Program-made: the position numbers and the translations under genes
The notes under the pieces: generated by a model
Seen by the model: the letters and a program-made list of their open reading frames with translations, nothing else
Told to the model about the DNA's origin: nothing
Databases searched by the model: none
Shown: positions 51,869 to 61,766 of the stretch, piece by piece
Numbering within the stretch: position 1 is the first letter of the stretch
Layout of the letters: each line of letters starts with the position of its first letter
Assembly (NCBI GenBank): GCA_044222195.1
Contig: JBGANS010000003.1
Span: forward strand, 62,001-126,000
Direction: 5' to 3'
Source: JAHBXE01 sp044222195
GTDB lineage: Bacteria > Planctomycetota > Phycisphaerae > Phycisphaerales > UBA1924
Length of the DNA stretch: 64,000 bases

Positions 51869-54800
51869 GTCTCCCGTCGAGCCTGCGGCAGATCTTCGAC
51901 CTCGTGTTCCAAGCACCACCCGCGGATCGGCCCGCGCTCCTGGACCGCGAATGCGGTGGCGACGCCGCCCTCCGACGCCGGCTCGAGGCGATGATCGCCG
52001 CGGCCGAGGGCGAGTCGTTTCTCGGTGAACCCACGGCCGACGTGCTGCCCCGACCTTCTGATCTCCCCACGCACCGTTCGCAGGCCGCCGTCACCCAGGC
52101 CGTGTTCGAGGGGCCCGGAACCCGCATCGGTCCCTACAAGCTCCTTCAGCTCATCGGCGAGGGCGGCTTCGGCTCGGTCTTCATGGCCGAACAGGAACGG
52201 CCCGTCGCCCGCAAGGTCGCGCTCAAGATCATCAAGCTCGGGATGGACACCCGGGCCGTGGTCGCCCGCTTCGAGCAGGAGCGCCAGGCCCTGGCCCTGA
52301 TGGACCACCCCAACATCGCCAAGGTCTTCGACGCCGGCGCGACGGAGACCGGCCGGCCCTACTTCGCGATGGAGCTCTGCAAGGGTGATCCCATCACCCT
52401 CTATTCTGACAAGCAGAGCCTCCGTATCCGAGATCGCCTCGAACTCTTCGCCCAGGTCTGCCAGGCCGTGCAGCACGCCCACGCCAAGGGGGTGATCCAC
52501 CGCGACCTCAAGCCCTCCAACATTCTCGTCTCGTCCCAGGATGGCCGACCGCACGCCAAGATCATCGACTTCGGCATCGCCAAGGCCACCGCCTCCAAGC
52601 TCACCGAGAAAACTCTCTTCACCGAGCACAAGCAGCTCATCGGCACGCCCGAGTACATGTCCCCCGAGCAGGCCGAGGGCTCCCTCGACATCGACACGCG
52701 TACCGACGTCTATTCCCTCGGCGTTCTCCTCTACGAGCTCCTGACCGGCAGCACGCCGTTCACCTCCAACGAGCTCCGCTCCGTCGCCTACGCCGAAATC
52801 CAGCGCATCATCCGCGAGGTCGATCCCCCCAAGCCCTCGACACGCCTCTCCGAATCCGCCGAAACCATCGCCTCCGTCGCCGCCTCGCGCCACACCGAAC
52901 CCAAGCGGCTCGGCGCCATTGTCCGCGGCGAGCTTGACTGGATCGTGATGAAGGCGCTGGAGAAGGACCGCGCGCGCCGCTACGAATCAGCCAATAGCCT
53001 GGCGGCCGACATACAGCGGCACCTCGCCGGCGAGGCCGTGGTGGCCGCCCCGCCCGGCGCTTCGTACCGCGCCCGCAAGTTCATCCGGCGGCACAAGGCC
53101 GCGGTCGCCGTCGCGGGCGTCATCACCCTGGCGCTCCTGCTGGGCCTGGCGGGCACAACCTACGGCCTTCAGAAGGCGATCCGCGCACGCAACGATGAGG
53201 CCGCGGCCAAGACCACCGCCGTCGCCGAGGCACACAAGGCCAGGGATGCCGAAGCACAGGCCAAGGCACGCGCCGCCGAACTCAAACAAGTGTCCGACTT
53301 CCAGGCCGACATGCTCGCCCAGATCGATCCCAACAATGCCGGCAAACTCCTGACCGCACATGTCGCCGCGAAGCTGGAAAAATCCCTCGCCGCGGCAACA
53401 CCCCCAATCCCCGAGTCTGAACGCGCCGCGCAACTCGCCACGTTCAAGTCCCTGTGGTCCCGCATCAACGCCACCGACGCCGCCCGCGAACTCATCGACA
53501 GCACCATCCTCAAGCCCGCGATCGAAACCATCAACGAGCAGTTCAAAGACCAGCCCATCGTCGATGCCCAGCTGCGCCACTCGCTCGCAAACCTCTACCT
53601 GGAACTCGGCTTCTACGCCGCGGCACTCCCCCTCGACACCAGCGCCCTCGCCACCCGTCGCCGAGTCCTGGGCGATGACCACCCCGACACGCTCAAGACC
53701 ATCAGCGACATCGGCCTGGTTCTTCAATCCCAGGGCAAGCTCGCCGAATCCGAACCCTACCGACGCGAGGCGCTCAATGGCTACCGCCGCGTCCGCGGCG
53801 AGGATCACCCAGACACCGTGACCGCGATCTCGAGCATGGGTTTCCTCCTCAAGGCCCAGGGCAAGCTCGCCGACGCCGAGCCGTACTACCGCGAAGCGAT
53901 GGACAAGCACCGGCGCCTCCTCGGGAAGGATCACCCAAGCACGCTGAAGTCGATCAACAACATGGCCGCGCTGTTGCAGGCCCAGGGCAAGCTTGCCGAG
54001 GCAGAGCCTCTGTACCGCGAGGCGCTCGAAAGCCGCCGGCGCCTGCTGGGTGAAGAGCACGCCGAGACCCTCACCTCCATCAGCAACATGGGCTCAATCC
54101 TCCAATCCCTCGGCAAGTTGAGCGAGGCCGAGCCGCTCTACCGCGAGTTCCTGGAAAAGAGCCGCCGCACTTTGGGCGAGGAACACCCGAGCACCTTGGT
54201 CGCCATCAACAACATCGGCAACCTCCTGCAAGCCCAGAACAAGTTCGCCCAAGCCGAACCCTTCATCCGCGAAGCGATGGAAAAGCGCCGCCGCACCCTC
54301 GGCCCCGAGCATCCCAGCACGCTGACTTCGATCAACAACATGGGCGCTGTGCTCAAGGCCCAGGGCAGGCTGGCCGAGGCCGAACCCTTCTTTCGCGAAG
54401 CCGTGGAGAAACGCGGCCGCACGCTCGGCCAGGAGCACCCGAGCACGCTGCTGTCGATGAGCCATCTCGGCGCATTGCTTCAGGCCCAGGGCAAACTCGC
54501 CGAGGCCGAGCCGGTCCTGCGCGACGCGATGGAGAAGAGCCGGCGCGTGCTCGGCGATGCCCACCCGGACACGCTCAACGCCATCGGCAACATGACTTCA
54601 CTCCTCCAGGACCAGGGCAAACCGGCCCAGATCGTCGATCTCCTCGCCCCGGTCGAGGCCGCCGCACGCAAGACGTTCACCGGCGGAAACATCTGGCGCC
54701 TCGCGTCGTTCCTGGTGCGCCTCGGAACGGCCCGCGCGGCGATTGCGCACGCCCCCGCCGACTTCCCGCCGGCCGAGGCCAACCTGCTCGAAGCGCACGG

Positions 54801-54978
54801 CATCTACCTCAAGACCCGGGGTGAGACCCACGAAGACACCCAGGACTGTGCCCGCACGCTCGCCGACCTGTACGCCACATGGAACAGCGCCGAGCCCGGC
54901 AAGGGCCACGACACCTCGTCCGCAGAGTGGCGGTCGAGGGCCGGCCGGCCGCGCGAATCACCCAAGGACAACCCATGA
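51865..54978 (+). CDS. Membrane Ser/Thr protein kinase with about nine TPR repeats, subfamily B
   Basis: 1037 residues from ATG 51865. The kinase domain covers about residues 85-380, with GEGGFGSVFMAEQERP, VIHRDLKPSNILV and IDFGIAKATASKL. A membrane span lies at VAGVITLALLLGLAGTTYGL (about 414-433), followed by an Ala/Lys-rich coiled segment (AKTTAVAEAHKARDAEAQAK). Residues about 560-925 hold around nine 42-residue TPR_10/12 units of the form LGEEHPSTL..INNMG..LQAQGKLAEAEPLYREA. A small C-terminal module (EAHGIYLKTRGETHEDTQDC) is shared with the kinase at 57841. All catalytic residues are present. Confidence 0.93.
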   Translation: MSLPSSLRQIFDLVFQAPPADRPALLDRECGGDAALRRRLEAMIAAAEGESFLGEPTADVLPRPSDLPTHRSQAAVTQAVFEGPGTRIGPYKLLQLIGEGGFGSVFMAEQERPVARKVALKIIKLGMDTRAVVARFEQERQALALMDHPNIAKVFDAGATETGRPYFAMELCKGDPITLYSDKQSLRIRDRLELFAQVCQAVQHAHAKGVIHRDLKPSNILVSSQDGRPHAKIIDFGIAKATASKLTEKTLFTEHKQLIGTPEYMSPEQAEGSLDIDTRTDVYSLGVLLYELLTGSTPFTSNELRSVAYAEIQRIIREVDPPKPSTRLSESAETIASVAASRHTEPKRLGAIVRGELDWIVMKALEKDRARRYESANSLAADIQRHLAGEAVVAAPPGASYRARKFIRRHKAAVAVAGVITLALLLGLAGTTYGLQKAIRARNDEAAAKTTAVAEAHKARDAEAQAKARAAELKQVSDFQADMLAQIDPNNAGKLLTAHVAAKLEKSLAAATPPIPESERAAQLATFKSLWSRINATDAARELIDSTILKPAIETINEQFKDQPIVDAQLRHSLANLYLELGFYAAALPLDTSALATRRRVLGDDHPDTLKTISDIGLVLQSQGKLAESEPYRREALNGYRRVRGEDHPDTVTAISSMGFLLKAQGKLADAEPYYREAMDKHRRLLGKDHPSTLKSINNMAALLQAQGKLAEAEPLYREALESRRRLLGEEHAETLTSISNMGSILQSLGKLSEAEPLYREFLEKSRRTLGEEHPSTLVAINNIGNLLQAQNKFAQAEPFIREAMEKRRRTLGPEHPSTLTSINNMGAVLKAQGRLAEAEPFFREAVEKRGRTLGQEHPSTLLSMSHLGALLQAQGKLAEAEPVLRDAMEKSRRVLGDAHPDTLNAIGNMTSLLQDQGKPAQIVDLLAPVEAAARKTFTGGNIWRLASFLVRLGTARAAIAHAPADFPPAEANLLEAHGIYLKTRGETHEDTQDCARTLADLYATWNSAEPGKGHDTSSAEWRSRAGRPRESPKDNP

Positions 54979-55026
54979 CCGGTGCGACCCACACGGCGAG
55001 CTGAGACACCTCCGCGAAAGACCACC

Positions 55027-57741
55027 ATGGCCATCGACCACACCGACCTCCGCCGAATCTTCGACCTCGCTCTCGCCGCCGCGCCCGCGAGCCGCCCCGC
55101 GATCCTCGAGGCCCAATGCCGCGGCGACCAGGCCCTCAAACGACGCGTCGAGGCCATGCTCGCCGCCGCCGAGGATCAGCGGTTTCTCTCCATGCCGACC
55201 GCCGAGGTCATCCCCACCCCGTCCGCCGTCAACACACTCCAGCAGGCCAGGCCGCCCACCGTCTCGCGCTCCCAGGAAGCGCCCGGCGCCCGTATCGGCC
55301 CCTACAAGCTCCTCCAGGAACTCGGCGAGGGCGGCTTCGGCAGCGTCTGGATGGCCGAGCAGGAACGCCCCGTCTCCCGCCGCGTCGCCCTCAAGATCAT
55401 CAAGCTCGGCATGGATACCGCCCAGGTGGTCGCACGCTTTGAGCAGGAACGCCAGGCCCTGGCCATCCTCGACCACCCCAACATCGCCAAGGTCTTCGAC
55501 GCCGGCGCCACCGATATCGGCCGCCCCTACTTCGCCATGGAACTCTGCACCGGCGAGCCCATCGACGTCTACTGCGACCGCAACAACCTCGGCATCACCG
55601 CCCGCCTGGAGCTCTTCGCCCAGGTCTGCAGCGCCGTCCAGCACGCCCACACCAAGGGCCTCATCCACCGCGACATCAAGCCCTCCAACATCCTCGTCTC
55701 CACCCAGGACGGCAAACCAACCGCCAAGGTCATCGACTTCGGCATCGCCAAGGCCACCGCCAGCAAGCTCACCGAAAAAACCCTCTTCACCGAGCACAAG
55801 CAGCTCATCGGCACCCCCGAGTACATGTCCCCCGAACAGGCCGAGGGCTCCCTCGACATCGACACCCGCACCGATGTGTACTCCCTCGGCGTGCTCCTCT
55901 ACGAACTCCTCACCGGCTCCACTCCCTTCAGCAGCAAGGACCTCCGCTCCGTCGCCTACGCCGAAATCCAGCGCATCATCCGCGAGGTCGATCCCCCCAA
56001 GCCCAGCACTCGCCTCAGCCAGAACGCCGACACCATCGCCGCCGTCGCCGCCCGCCGCCAGATCGAGCCCCGACGGCTCGGCACCCTCGTCCGCGGCGAG
56101 CTCGACTGGATCGTCATGAAGGCCCTCGAGAAGGACCGCACCCGCCGCTACGAATCCCCCAGCAGCCTCGCCGCCGACATCGTGCGCTACCTCTCCGGCC
56201 AGGCCGTCACCGCCGCCCCGCCCAGCGCCGCCTACCGCTTCAAGAAGTTTGTCAGCCGCCACAAGGCCGGTGTCTCCGCCGCGGCACTCATCGCCGCCGC
56301 GCTCCTGCTCGGCATCGTCGGCACGACCTTCGGCCTCGTCCGCGCCAACCAGCAGCGTCGCCTCGCTGTCGACGCCCGGGAGTCCGAGGCCAGGCAGAAG
56401 GTCCTCGCCGAGGACCGCCTCAAGGAATCCGAAGCCGCCGTCAAGTTCCTCGACGACATGCTCGCCGCGGCCGACCCCTCGGCCCAGGGCAAGGATGTCA
56501 CCGTCCGCTCGGCTCTCGACCGCGCCTCCAAGGACCTCGCCACGAAGTTCAACGACCGGCCCCTCGTCGCGGCCCGACTCCACGCCACGCTCGGCAACAC
56601 CTATTACGGCCTCGGCGAGTACAACCCCGCCGAAGCACACATCCGCGAGGCCCTCGCCATCAACCGCCGCGTACTCGGCCCCGAGAGCGAGGACGCGTGC
56701 AAGACCCTCAACAGCCTGGCCTCGGTCCTGATCAAGAAAGCCCAGTACGCCGAAGTCGAGCCCATGATCGTCCAGGCCCTCAAGGACCACGAGCGCCTCT
56801 TCGGCCGCCGCCACGAGATCACGACCCAGACGATTGACAACCTCGCCCAGCTCTACACCATCATGGAACGCCGCCAGGAAGCGATCACACTCGTCAAGGA
56901 GCTCCTCGACATCCGCACCGCGACGCTCGGCGCGGAACGGATCGAGACCATCAGCGCCATGAACACCCTCGCCATCCTCTACGGCGACGTCGAGCAGTTC
57001 GACGACTGCGAAAAACTCTACGACCAGGCCATCGCCACCTGCCAGCGCGTCCACGGCGCCGACCACCCGCTCACCCTCGAGATGCGCGGCAACCTGGGCT
57101 GGAGCCTCTACCACGACGCCATGACCAACATGGACGCCAACCCCGGTCGCCACGCAGACCGTCTCGCCCGGGCCCGCGCCATCGATGAAGAAGTCCTCGC
57201 CGCCCGCACCCGGATCCTCGGCGATGAGCACCCCGAAACCGGCAACGTCCGCGGCAACCTCGCCACCGTCTACCGCGAACTGAAAATGTGGGATGAGGCC
57301 GACAAGCTCACCCTCAAGGACATCGAAATCAGCACCCGCACCCTCGGCGAGCACCACCCCGACACCATCACCGCCCTCGCCAACATGGGCAACTCCTACC
57401 GCAGCCGCAAGCGCTTCGACGAAGCCGTCACCTATCTCGACCGCGCACTCAAGGGCGCCCGCATCTCCCATCCCAAGGACTTCCAGGGCACCGCCTTCAT
57501 CCTCGGCTGGTACGGCTCCTCGCTCCGCGGCCTCCAACGCTACAGCGAAGGCGAGCCCATGCTCCTCGAAGCCCGCGGCATCATCACCCGCACCCTCGGC
57601 GAGAACCACGACATCGCCCAGCGGATGGCCCTCGACCTCCAGCGCCTCTACCAGGACTGGGACAAAGCCGAGCCCGGCAAAGGCTACGACGCCAAGGCCG
57701 AGGAATGGAAAGCCAAGGCCCCACCCCAGGCCGGTAAGTAA
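55027..57741 (+). CDS. Membrane Ser/Thr protein kinase with TPR repeats, subfamily B
   Basis: 904 residues from ATG 55027; a longer start at 54982 lacks family sequence. The kinase domain covers about residues 92-385: GEGGFGSVWMAEQERP, VALK lysine, LIHRDIKPSNILV, VIDFGIAKATASKL. A membrane span lies at AAALIAAALLLGIVGTTFGL (about 417-436). The exported part has about eight TPR units, here more varied (LGEYNPAEAHIREALAINRR, LYTIMERRQEAITLVKELLD, DEADKLTLKDIEISTRTLGE). It begins 48 bases after the previous kinase stop and is probably in the same transcript. Confidence 0.93.
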   Translation: MAIDHTDLRRIFDLALAAAPASRPAILEAQCRGDQALKRRVEAMLAAAEDQRFLSMPTAEVIPTPSAVNTLQQARPPTVSRSQEAPGARIGPYKLLQELGEGGFGSVWMAEQERPVSRRVALKIIKLGMDTAQVVARFEQERQALAILDHPNIAKVFDAGATDIGRPYFAMELCTGEPIDVYCDRNNLGITARLELFAQVCSAVQHAHTKGLIHRDIKPSNILVSTQDGKPTAKVIDFGIAKATASKLTEKTLFTEHKQLIGTPEYMSPEQAEGSLDIDTRTDVYSLGVLLYELLTGSTPFSSKDLRSVAYAEIQRIIREVDPPKPSTRLSQNADTIAAVAARRQIEPRRLGTLVRGELDWIVMKALEKDRTRRYESPSSLAADIVRYLSGQAVTAAPPSAAYRFKKFVSRHKAGVSAAALIAAALLLGIVGTTFGLVRANQQRRLAVDARESEARQKVLAEDRLKESEAAVKFLDDMLAAADPSAQGKDVTVRSALDRASKDLATKFNDRPLVAARLHATLGNTYYGLGEYNPAEAHIREALAINRRVLGPESEDACKTLNSLASVLIKKAQYAEVEPMIVQALKDHERLFGRRHEITTQTIDNLAQLYTIMERRQEAITLVKELLDIRTATLGAERIETISAMNTLAILYGDVEQFDDCEKLYDQAIATCQRVHGADHPLTLEMRGNLGWSLYHDAMTNMDANPGRHADRLARARAIDEEVLAARTRILGDEHPETGNVRGNLATVYRELKMWDEADKLTLKDIEISTRTLGEHHPDTITALANMGNSYRSRKRFDEAVTYLDRALKGARISHPKDFQGTAFILGWYGSSLRGLQRYSEGEPMLLEARGIITRTLGENHDIAQRMALDLQRLYQDWDKAEPGKGYDAKAEEWKAKAPPQAGK

Positions 57742-57840
57742 CTTCGACTACACTGAAATGGGGCCGACCAGAACGCCGCACTCAGCGGCAGGTCCGGCCG
57801 TTCGCAAAGGCGACTCTCCGCCATTGCGCCAGGTGCCATC

Positions 57841-60800
57841 ATGCCCGACATCCAGCGCATCGTTGAGCTCGTCCGCCGAGCCCCACCCGAGCGCCGCGCC
57901 GCTATCCTCGATCGCGAGTGCGGCGCCGATGCCGACCTCCGTCGCCGCGTCGAAGCCTTGCTCGCCGCGCCCGAAGTCCCGTCGCTCCTCTCCGGTCCCA
58001 CCGAAGGCGCCCCCTCATCCTCTGCGACGCCGACCCTCAAGACAGGCTCTGAGCACTTCGCGAGCGCCACCGAATCCTCCAGCGCCCGCATCGGCCCCTA
58101 CAAGCTGCTCCAACCCCTCGGCGAGGGCGGCTTCGGAACGGTGTGGATGGCCGAGCAGGACAAGCCCGTCCAGCGCAAGGTCGCGCTCAAGATCATCAAA
58201 CTCGGGATGGACACCCGCGCCGTCATCGCCCGATTCGAGCAGGAGCGGCAGGCCCTGGCCATCCTCGACCACCCCAACATCGCCAAAGTCTTCGACGCCG
58301 GCGCGACGGAAACCGGCCGCCCCTTCTTCGTGATGGAGCTCTGCACCGGCGAGCCCATCGACGCCTTCTGCGACAAGAACAGCCTCAGCATCCGCGAGCG
58401 ACTCGAACTCTTCGAACAGGTCTGCCACGCTGTCCAGCACGCCCACACCAAGGGCCTCATCCACCGCGACATCAAGCCCTCCAACATCCTCGTCTCCCAG
58501 CAGGACGGCAAGCCCCACGCCAAGGTGATCGACTTCGGTATCGCCAAGGCCACCGCCGCCAAGCTCACCGAAAAAACGCTTTTCACCGAGCACAAAGCCC
58601 TCATCGGCACGCCCGAGTACATGTCCCCCGAGCAGGCCGAGGGCTCCATGGACATCGATACCCGTACCGACGTCTACTCCCTCGGCGTGCTCCTCTACGA
58701 ACTCCTCACCGGCACCACACCTTTCAGCAGCAAGGAACTCCGCTCCGCCGCCTACGCCGAGATCCAGCGCATCATCCGCGAGGTCGAGCCGCACCGGCCC
58801 AGCACCCGCCTCAGCCACAACACCGACACGCTCGCCTCCGTCGCCGCCCACCGCCACACCGAACCAAGGAAGCTCGGCACCATCATCCGCGGCGAACTCG
58901 ACTGGATCGTCATGAAGGCCCTCGAGAAGGACCGCCAGCGCCGCTACGAAACCGCCAACGGCCTCGCCATGGATATCCAGCGATACCTCGCCGGCGACGC
59001 GGTGCTCGCCGCCCCGCCCAGCACCGCCTACCGCGTGCGGAAGTTTGTGCGCCGGCACCGTGCCCAGGTCGCCGCCGCGGCGTTGGTGGCAGTGGCCCTG
59101 ACGCTCGGCTTGGCAGGAACCACGTGGCAGGCGAAGGTCGCGTCCGGCAGAGCGGCGGCCGCGCGAAAGGCCGAGGCCGAAGCCAAGACCGCACGCGATG
59201 CCGAAAAAGCCCGCGCCGATGAACTCAAGAAAGTCTCCGACTTCCAGGGCGAGATGCTCGCCCAGATCGATCCGACCACCGCCGGCGTTCGTCTCGCCGA
59301 GGACATCAAGGACCGCTACAGCGCCGTCCTCGCCAAAGCCTCCGTCCCCGACGAAGACCGCACTCCGCAGATCGACTCTTTCATCGGCCAGTTCAGCCGC
59401 GTCAACGCGACCGACACCGCCTTGAAGCTCATCGACCAGGCCATCCTCCGGCCCGCCGCGGAGGCCATCGGAAAGCAGTTCGCCGACCAGCCCACGCTCG
59501 CGGCCACACTCCGTCACGTTCTCGCGATGCGATACCACGATCTCGGCCTGGACCAGGCCGCCCTCGACCTGGAACGGCTCGCCCTCGCCGACCGACGCCG
59601 CCTCCTCGGTGAAGAGAATCCAGACACGCTGGCTTCGATCGGAAACGTTGCTGTCTACCTGAACGCTCTGGGAAAGCGCGCCGAGGCCGAACCCCTGTAT
59701 CGCGAAGCGCTGGACAAGAGCCGGCGTGTCCGCGGCCCCGACTCCGACGGAACATTCACCGACATGTGCAACCTCGGATACTTCCTGCTCGACCTGGGGA
59801 AACTCGACGAGGCCGAACCTCTCTTGCGCGAATCGCTCGAAGGCCGCAGGCGTGTCATGGGTGAAGACCATCCCGACACGCACATCTCCATGACGGACTG
59901 GGGCAACCTTCTCCGCGAGCGGGGAAGACTGGCCGAGGCCGAAGCCCAGTTCCGCGATGTTCTCGCGAGGCGCCGCAGAGTTCTTGGAGAGGACGATCTC
60001 AAGTCGCTCTCCTCCTTGAACGACCTCGGGTCGATACTCAAGTACCAGGGAAAGCTCACCGAAGCCATCACGTGCTTCCGCGAGGTCGCCGACCGCAGGC
60101 GCCGCATCAACGGCGAAATGCACCCAGCCACCCTCGCCACGATCCAGAACCTCGGCACCACGCTCGGCCAGGCCGACCAGCACGCCGAAGCGGAATCGCT
60201 GATGCGCGAAGCCCTCGACAAGCAGCGCCGCCTCCTGGGCCCCGACCACTACAGCACCCTCACCACCCAGGGCAACTTCTGCGTCTACCTCATCAACCGC
60301 CAGAAATTCGCCGACGCCGAGCCCCTCTGCCGCGACACACTCGACCGCCGCACGCGTGTTCTCGGCGAGAATCACCCCGGCACCCTCATCGCCAACAACG
60401 TCATGGGCCTGGTGCTCATCCGCCAAGGCCGCCTCGACGAGGGCGAGCCCTACTGGCGGACCGCGCAATCCACATCCCAGCGCCTCTACGGGGCCGACCA
60501 TCCCGAAACCCTCGTCTACACCCACAACCTCGGCGGCCTCGCCGTGGACCGAAAGAAACCCGACGAGGCCGAACGCCTCTTCCGCGAGGTCATCGACAAG
60601 GGCCAAGCCAAGCTCGACGCCGCGCACCCCACCATCCTCAGCGCCACGCGCCGACTTGGCGGCCTTCTCAACGATCGAAAGGCCTTCGCCGAATCCGCCG
60701 AGCTTCTCTCCAAAGCCGAGCCTTCCGCCCGCAACGACAAGACAGCCCCGGGCGCCCGCTTCCTCGCCCTCCACCTCAAGCTGCTCGGCACCGCGCGCGC

Positions 60801-61017
60801 AGGCCTCAACCAGTTCGCCCAGGCCGAAACCAACCTCCTCGAAGCCCACGCCATCCTCGTCAAAGCCCGCGGCGAATCTCACCAGGACACCCGCGACTGC
60901 GCCGAGGCCCTCGCCGACTTCTACACCGCCTGGGACAAGGCCGAACCCGCCAAGGGCTACGACGCCAAGGCCGCGGAATGGAAGGCCAAGGCTCCTCCCG
61001 CGCCACCGCCGAAGTAG
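57841..61017 (+). CDS. Membrane Ser/Thr protein kinase with TPR repeats, subfamily B
   Basis: 1058 residues. The kinase domain covers about residues 87-380: GEGGFGTVWMAEQDKP, VALK lysine, LIHRDIKPSNILV and VIDFGIAKATAAKL. A membrane span lies at VAAAALVAVALTLGLAGTTW (about 411-430), followed by a coiled Ala/Lys segment (RKAEAEAKTARDAEKARADE). The exported part has around ten TPR_10/12 units (LGEENPDTLASIGNVAVYLN, LGPDHYSTLTTQGNFCVYLI, LGENHPGTLIANNVMGLVLI). It ends like the kinase at 51865. It is the last of four tandem kinases and is followed by a kinase relic. Confidence 0.93.
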   Translation: MPDIQRIVELVRRAPPERRAAILDRECGADADLRRRVEALLAAPEVPSLLSGPTEGAPSSSATPTLKTGSEHFASATESSSARIGPYKLLQPLGEGGFGTVWMAEQDKPVQRKVALKIIKLGMDTRAVIARFEQERQALAILDHPNIAKVFDAGATETGRPFFVMELCTGEPIDAFCDKNSLSIRERLELFEQVCHAVQHAHTKGLIHRDIKPSNILVSQQDGKPHAKVIDFGIAKATAAKLTEKTLFTEHKALIGTPEYMSPEQAEGSMDIDTRTDVYSLGVLLYELLTGTTPFSSKELRSAAYAEIQRIIREVEPHRPSTRLSHNTDTLASVAAHRHTEPRKLGTIIRGELDWIVMKALEKDRQRRYETANGLAMDIQRYLAGDAVLAAPPSTAYRVRKFVRRHRAQVAAAALVAVALTLGLAGTTWQAKVASGRAAAARKAEAEAKTARDAEKARADELKKVSDFQGEMLAQIDPTTAGVRLAEDIKDRYSAVLAKASVPDEDRTPQIDSFIGQFSRVNATDTALKLIDQAILRPAAEAIGKQFADQPTLAATLRHVLAMRYHDLGLDQAALDLERLALADRRRLLGEENPDTLASIGNVAVYLNALGKRAEAEPLYREALDKSRRVRGPDSDGTFTDMCNLGYFLLDLGKLDEAEPLLRESLEGRRRVMGEDHPDTHISMTDWGNLLRERGRLAEAEAQFRDVLARRRRVLGEDDLKSLSSLNDLGSILKYQGKLTEAITCFREVADRRRRINGEMHPATLATIQNLGTTLGQADQHAEAESLMREALDKQRRLLGPDHYSTLTTQGNFCVYLINRQKFADAEPLCRDTLDRRTRVLGENHPGTLIANNVMGLVLIRQGRLDEGEPYWRTAQSTSQRLYGADHPETLVYTHNLGGLAVDRKKPDEAERLFREVIDKGQAKLDAAHPTILSATRRLGGLLNDRKAFAESAELLSKAEPSARNDKTAPGARFLALHLKLLGTARAGLNQFAQAETNLLEAHAILVKARGESHQDTRDCAEALADFYTAWDKAEPAKGYDAKAAEWKAKAPPAPPPK

Positions 61018-61088
61018 ACTCTTCCACAGTCGTCAACTGAGAAGTCGCACCGCTCCCCCCGTGACCACGAACCGTTACGCTGCTCCCT

Positions 61089-61190
61089 ATGGCGGACGTC
61101 CCGGACCAAATCGGCGCCTACCAGGTCATCCGCGAGATCGGCCGCGGCGGCATTCCGCGCGGTAGGCTGACGTTGTGCCCGAACCACTGA
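61089..61190 (+). pseudogene. Relic of a Ser/Thr kinase N-terminus
   Basis: A short frame of 33 codons begins MADVPDQIGAYQVIREIGRG and stops soon after. IGAYQVIREIGRGG is the first strand and glycine-rich loop of a Hanks kinase, of a different type from its neighbours, which read IGPYKLLQ or IGRYKLLQ. The rest of the domain is missing. Its last 16 bases overlap the start of the ECF sigma gene, so the sigma gene or a deletion appears to have replaced the kinase body. Confidence 0.65.
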
Positions 61191-61759
61191 GCCAGCGCAG
61201 TCCCGACCCCGAGTCCTCCGACTCCCTCCTCACCCACGTCTACACCCAGCTCCGCGCCATCGCCGCCGAGCAGATGCGATCCGAACGCCCAGGCCACACT
61301 CTCCAGGCCACCGCTCTCGTCCACGAGGCGTTCGCCCGAATCGCCCGCGACAAGCCCGGAGGTTGGACCAGCCCTGGACAGTTCTACACCGCCGCGGCCG
61401 AGGCCATGCGACGAATCCTCATCGAGCACGCCCGCGCCCGGGGCCGAATCAAACGCGGCGACGGCCAAGTCCCCATCCCCCTCGACCTCGCCGGCGTCGC
61501 CGATCTGGCCGCCGCCGCCGACCCGGAACAAATCCTGGCCCTCGACGACGCCATCCGTCGCGTATCTGAGTTGGATGAGCAGATGGGCCAGGTCGTGCGC
61601 CTCCGTTTCTACGCCGGCCTCTCCATCGAGCAAACCGCCGCGGCCCTCGGGATCTCCCCGCGCACCGTCAAGCGCGACTGGACCACGGCACGAGCCATGC
61701 TCTTCCGACAGCTGAGCCCGGGACCCGATCCGGCCCAGAGCCGCGACCCGGAGGAGTAA
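61175..61759 (+). CDS. ECF-type RNA polymerase sigma factor (TIGR02999-like)
   Basis: 194 residues from GTG 61175. Features are LLTHVYTQLRAIAAEQMRSE, HTLQATALVHEAFARIARDK, PGQFYTAAAEAMRRILIEHA, RARGRIKRGDG and the region 4 sequence GISPRTVKRDWTTARAMLFR. It is less similar to the other two sigma factors here than they are to each other. The stop is 7 bases before the next kinase ATG, so sigma and kinase are an operon. No anti-sigma gene is adjacent. Confidence 0.92.
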   Translation: MPEPLSQRSPDPESSDSLLTHVYTQLRAIAAEQMRSERPGHTLQATALVHEAFARIARDKPGGWTSPGQFYTAAAEAMRRILIEHARARGRIKRGDGQVPIPLDLAGVADLAAAADPEQILALDDAIRRVSELDEQMGQVVRLRFYAGLSIEQTAAALGISPRTVKRDWTTARAMLFRQLSPGPDPAQSRDPEE

Positions 61760-61766
61760 GGACCCC

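Noticed and set aside
58015..60882. Long minus-strand open frames across the Ser/Thr kinase genes (also near 41843-44269, 49076-51577 and 54958-57609)
   Set aside because: They mirror codon-biased kinase/TPR genes and contain only Gly/Val/Glu-rich antisense sequence without motifs.
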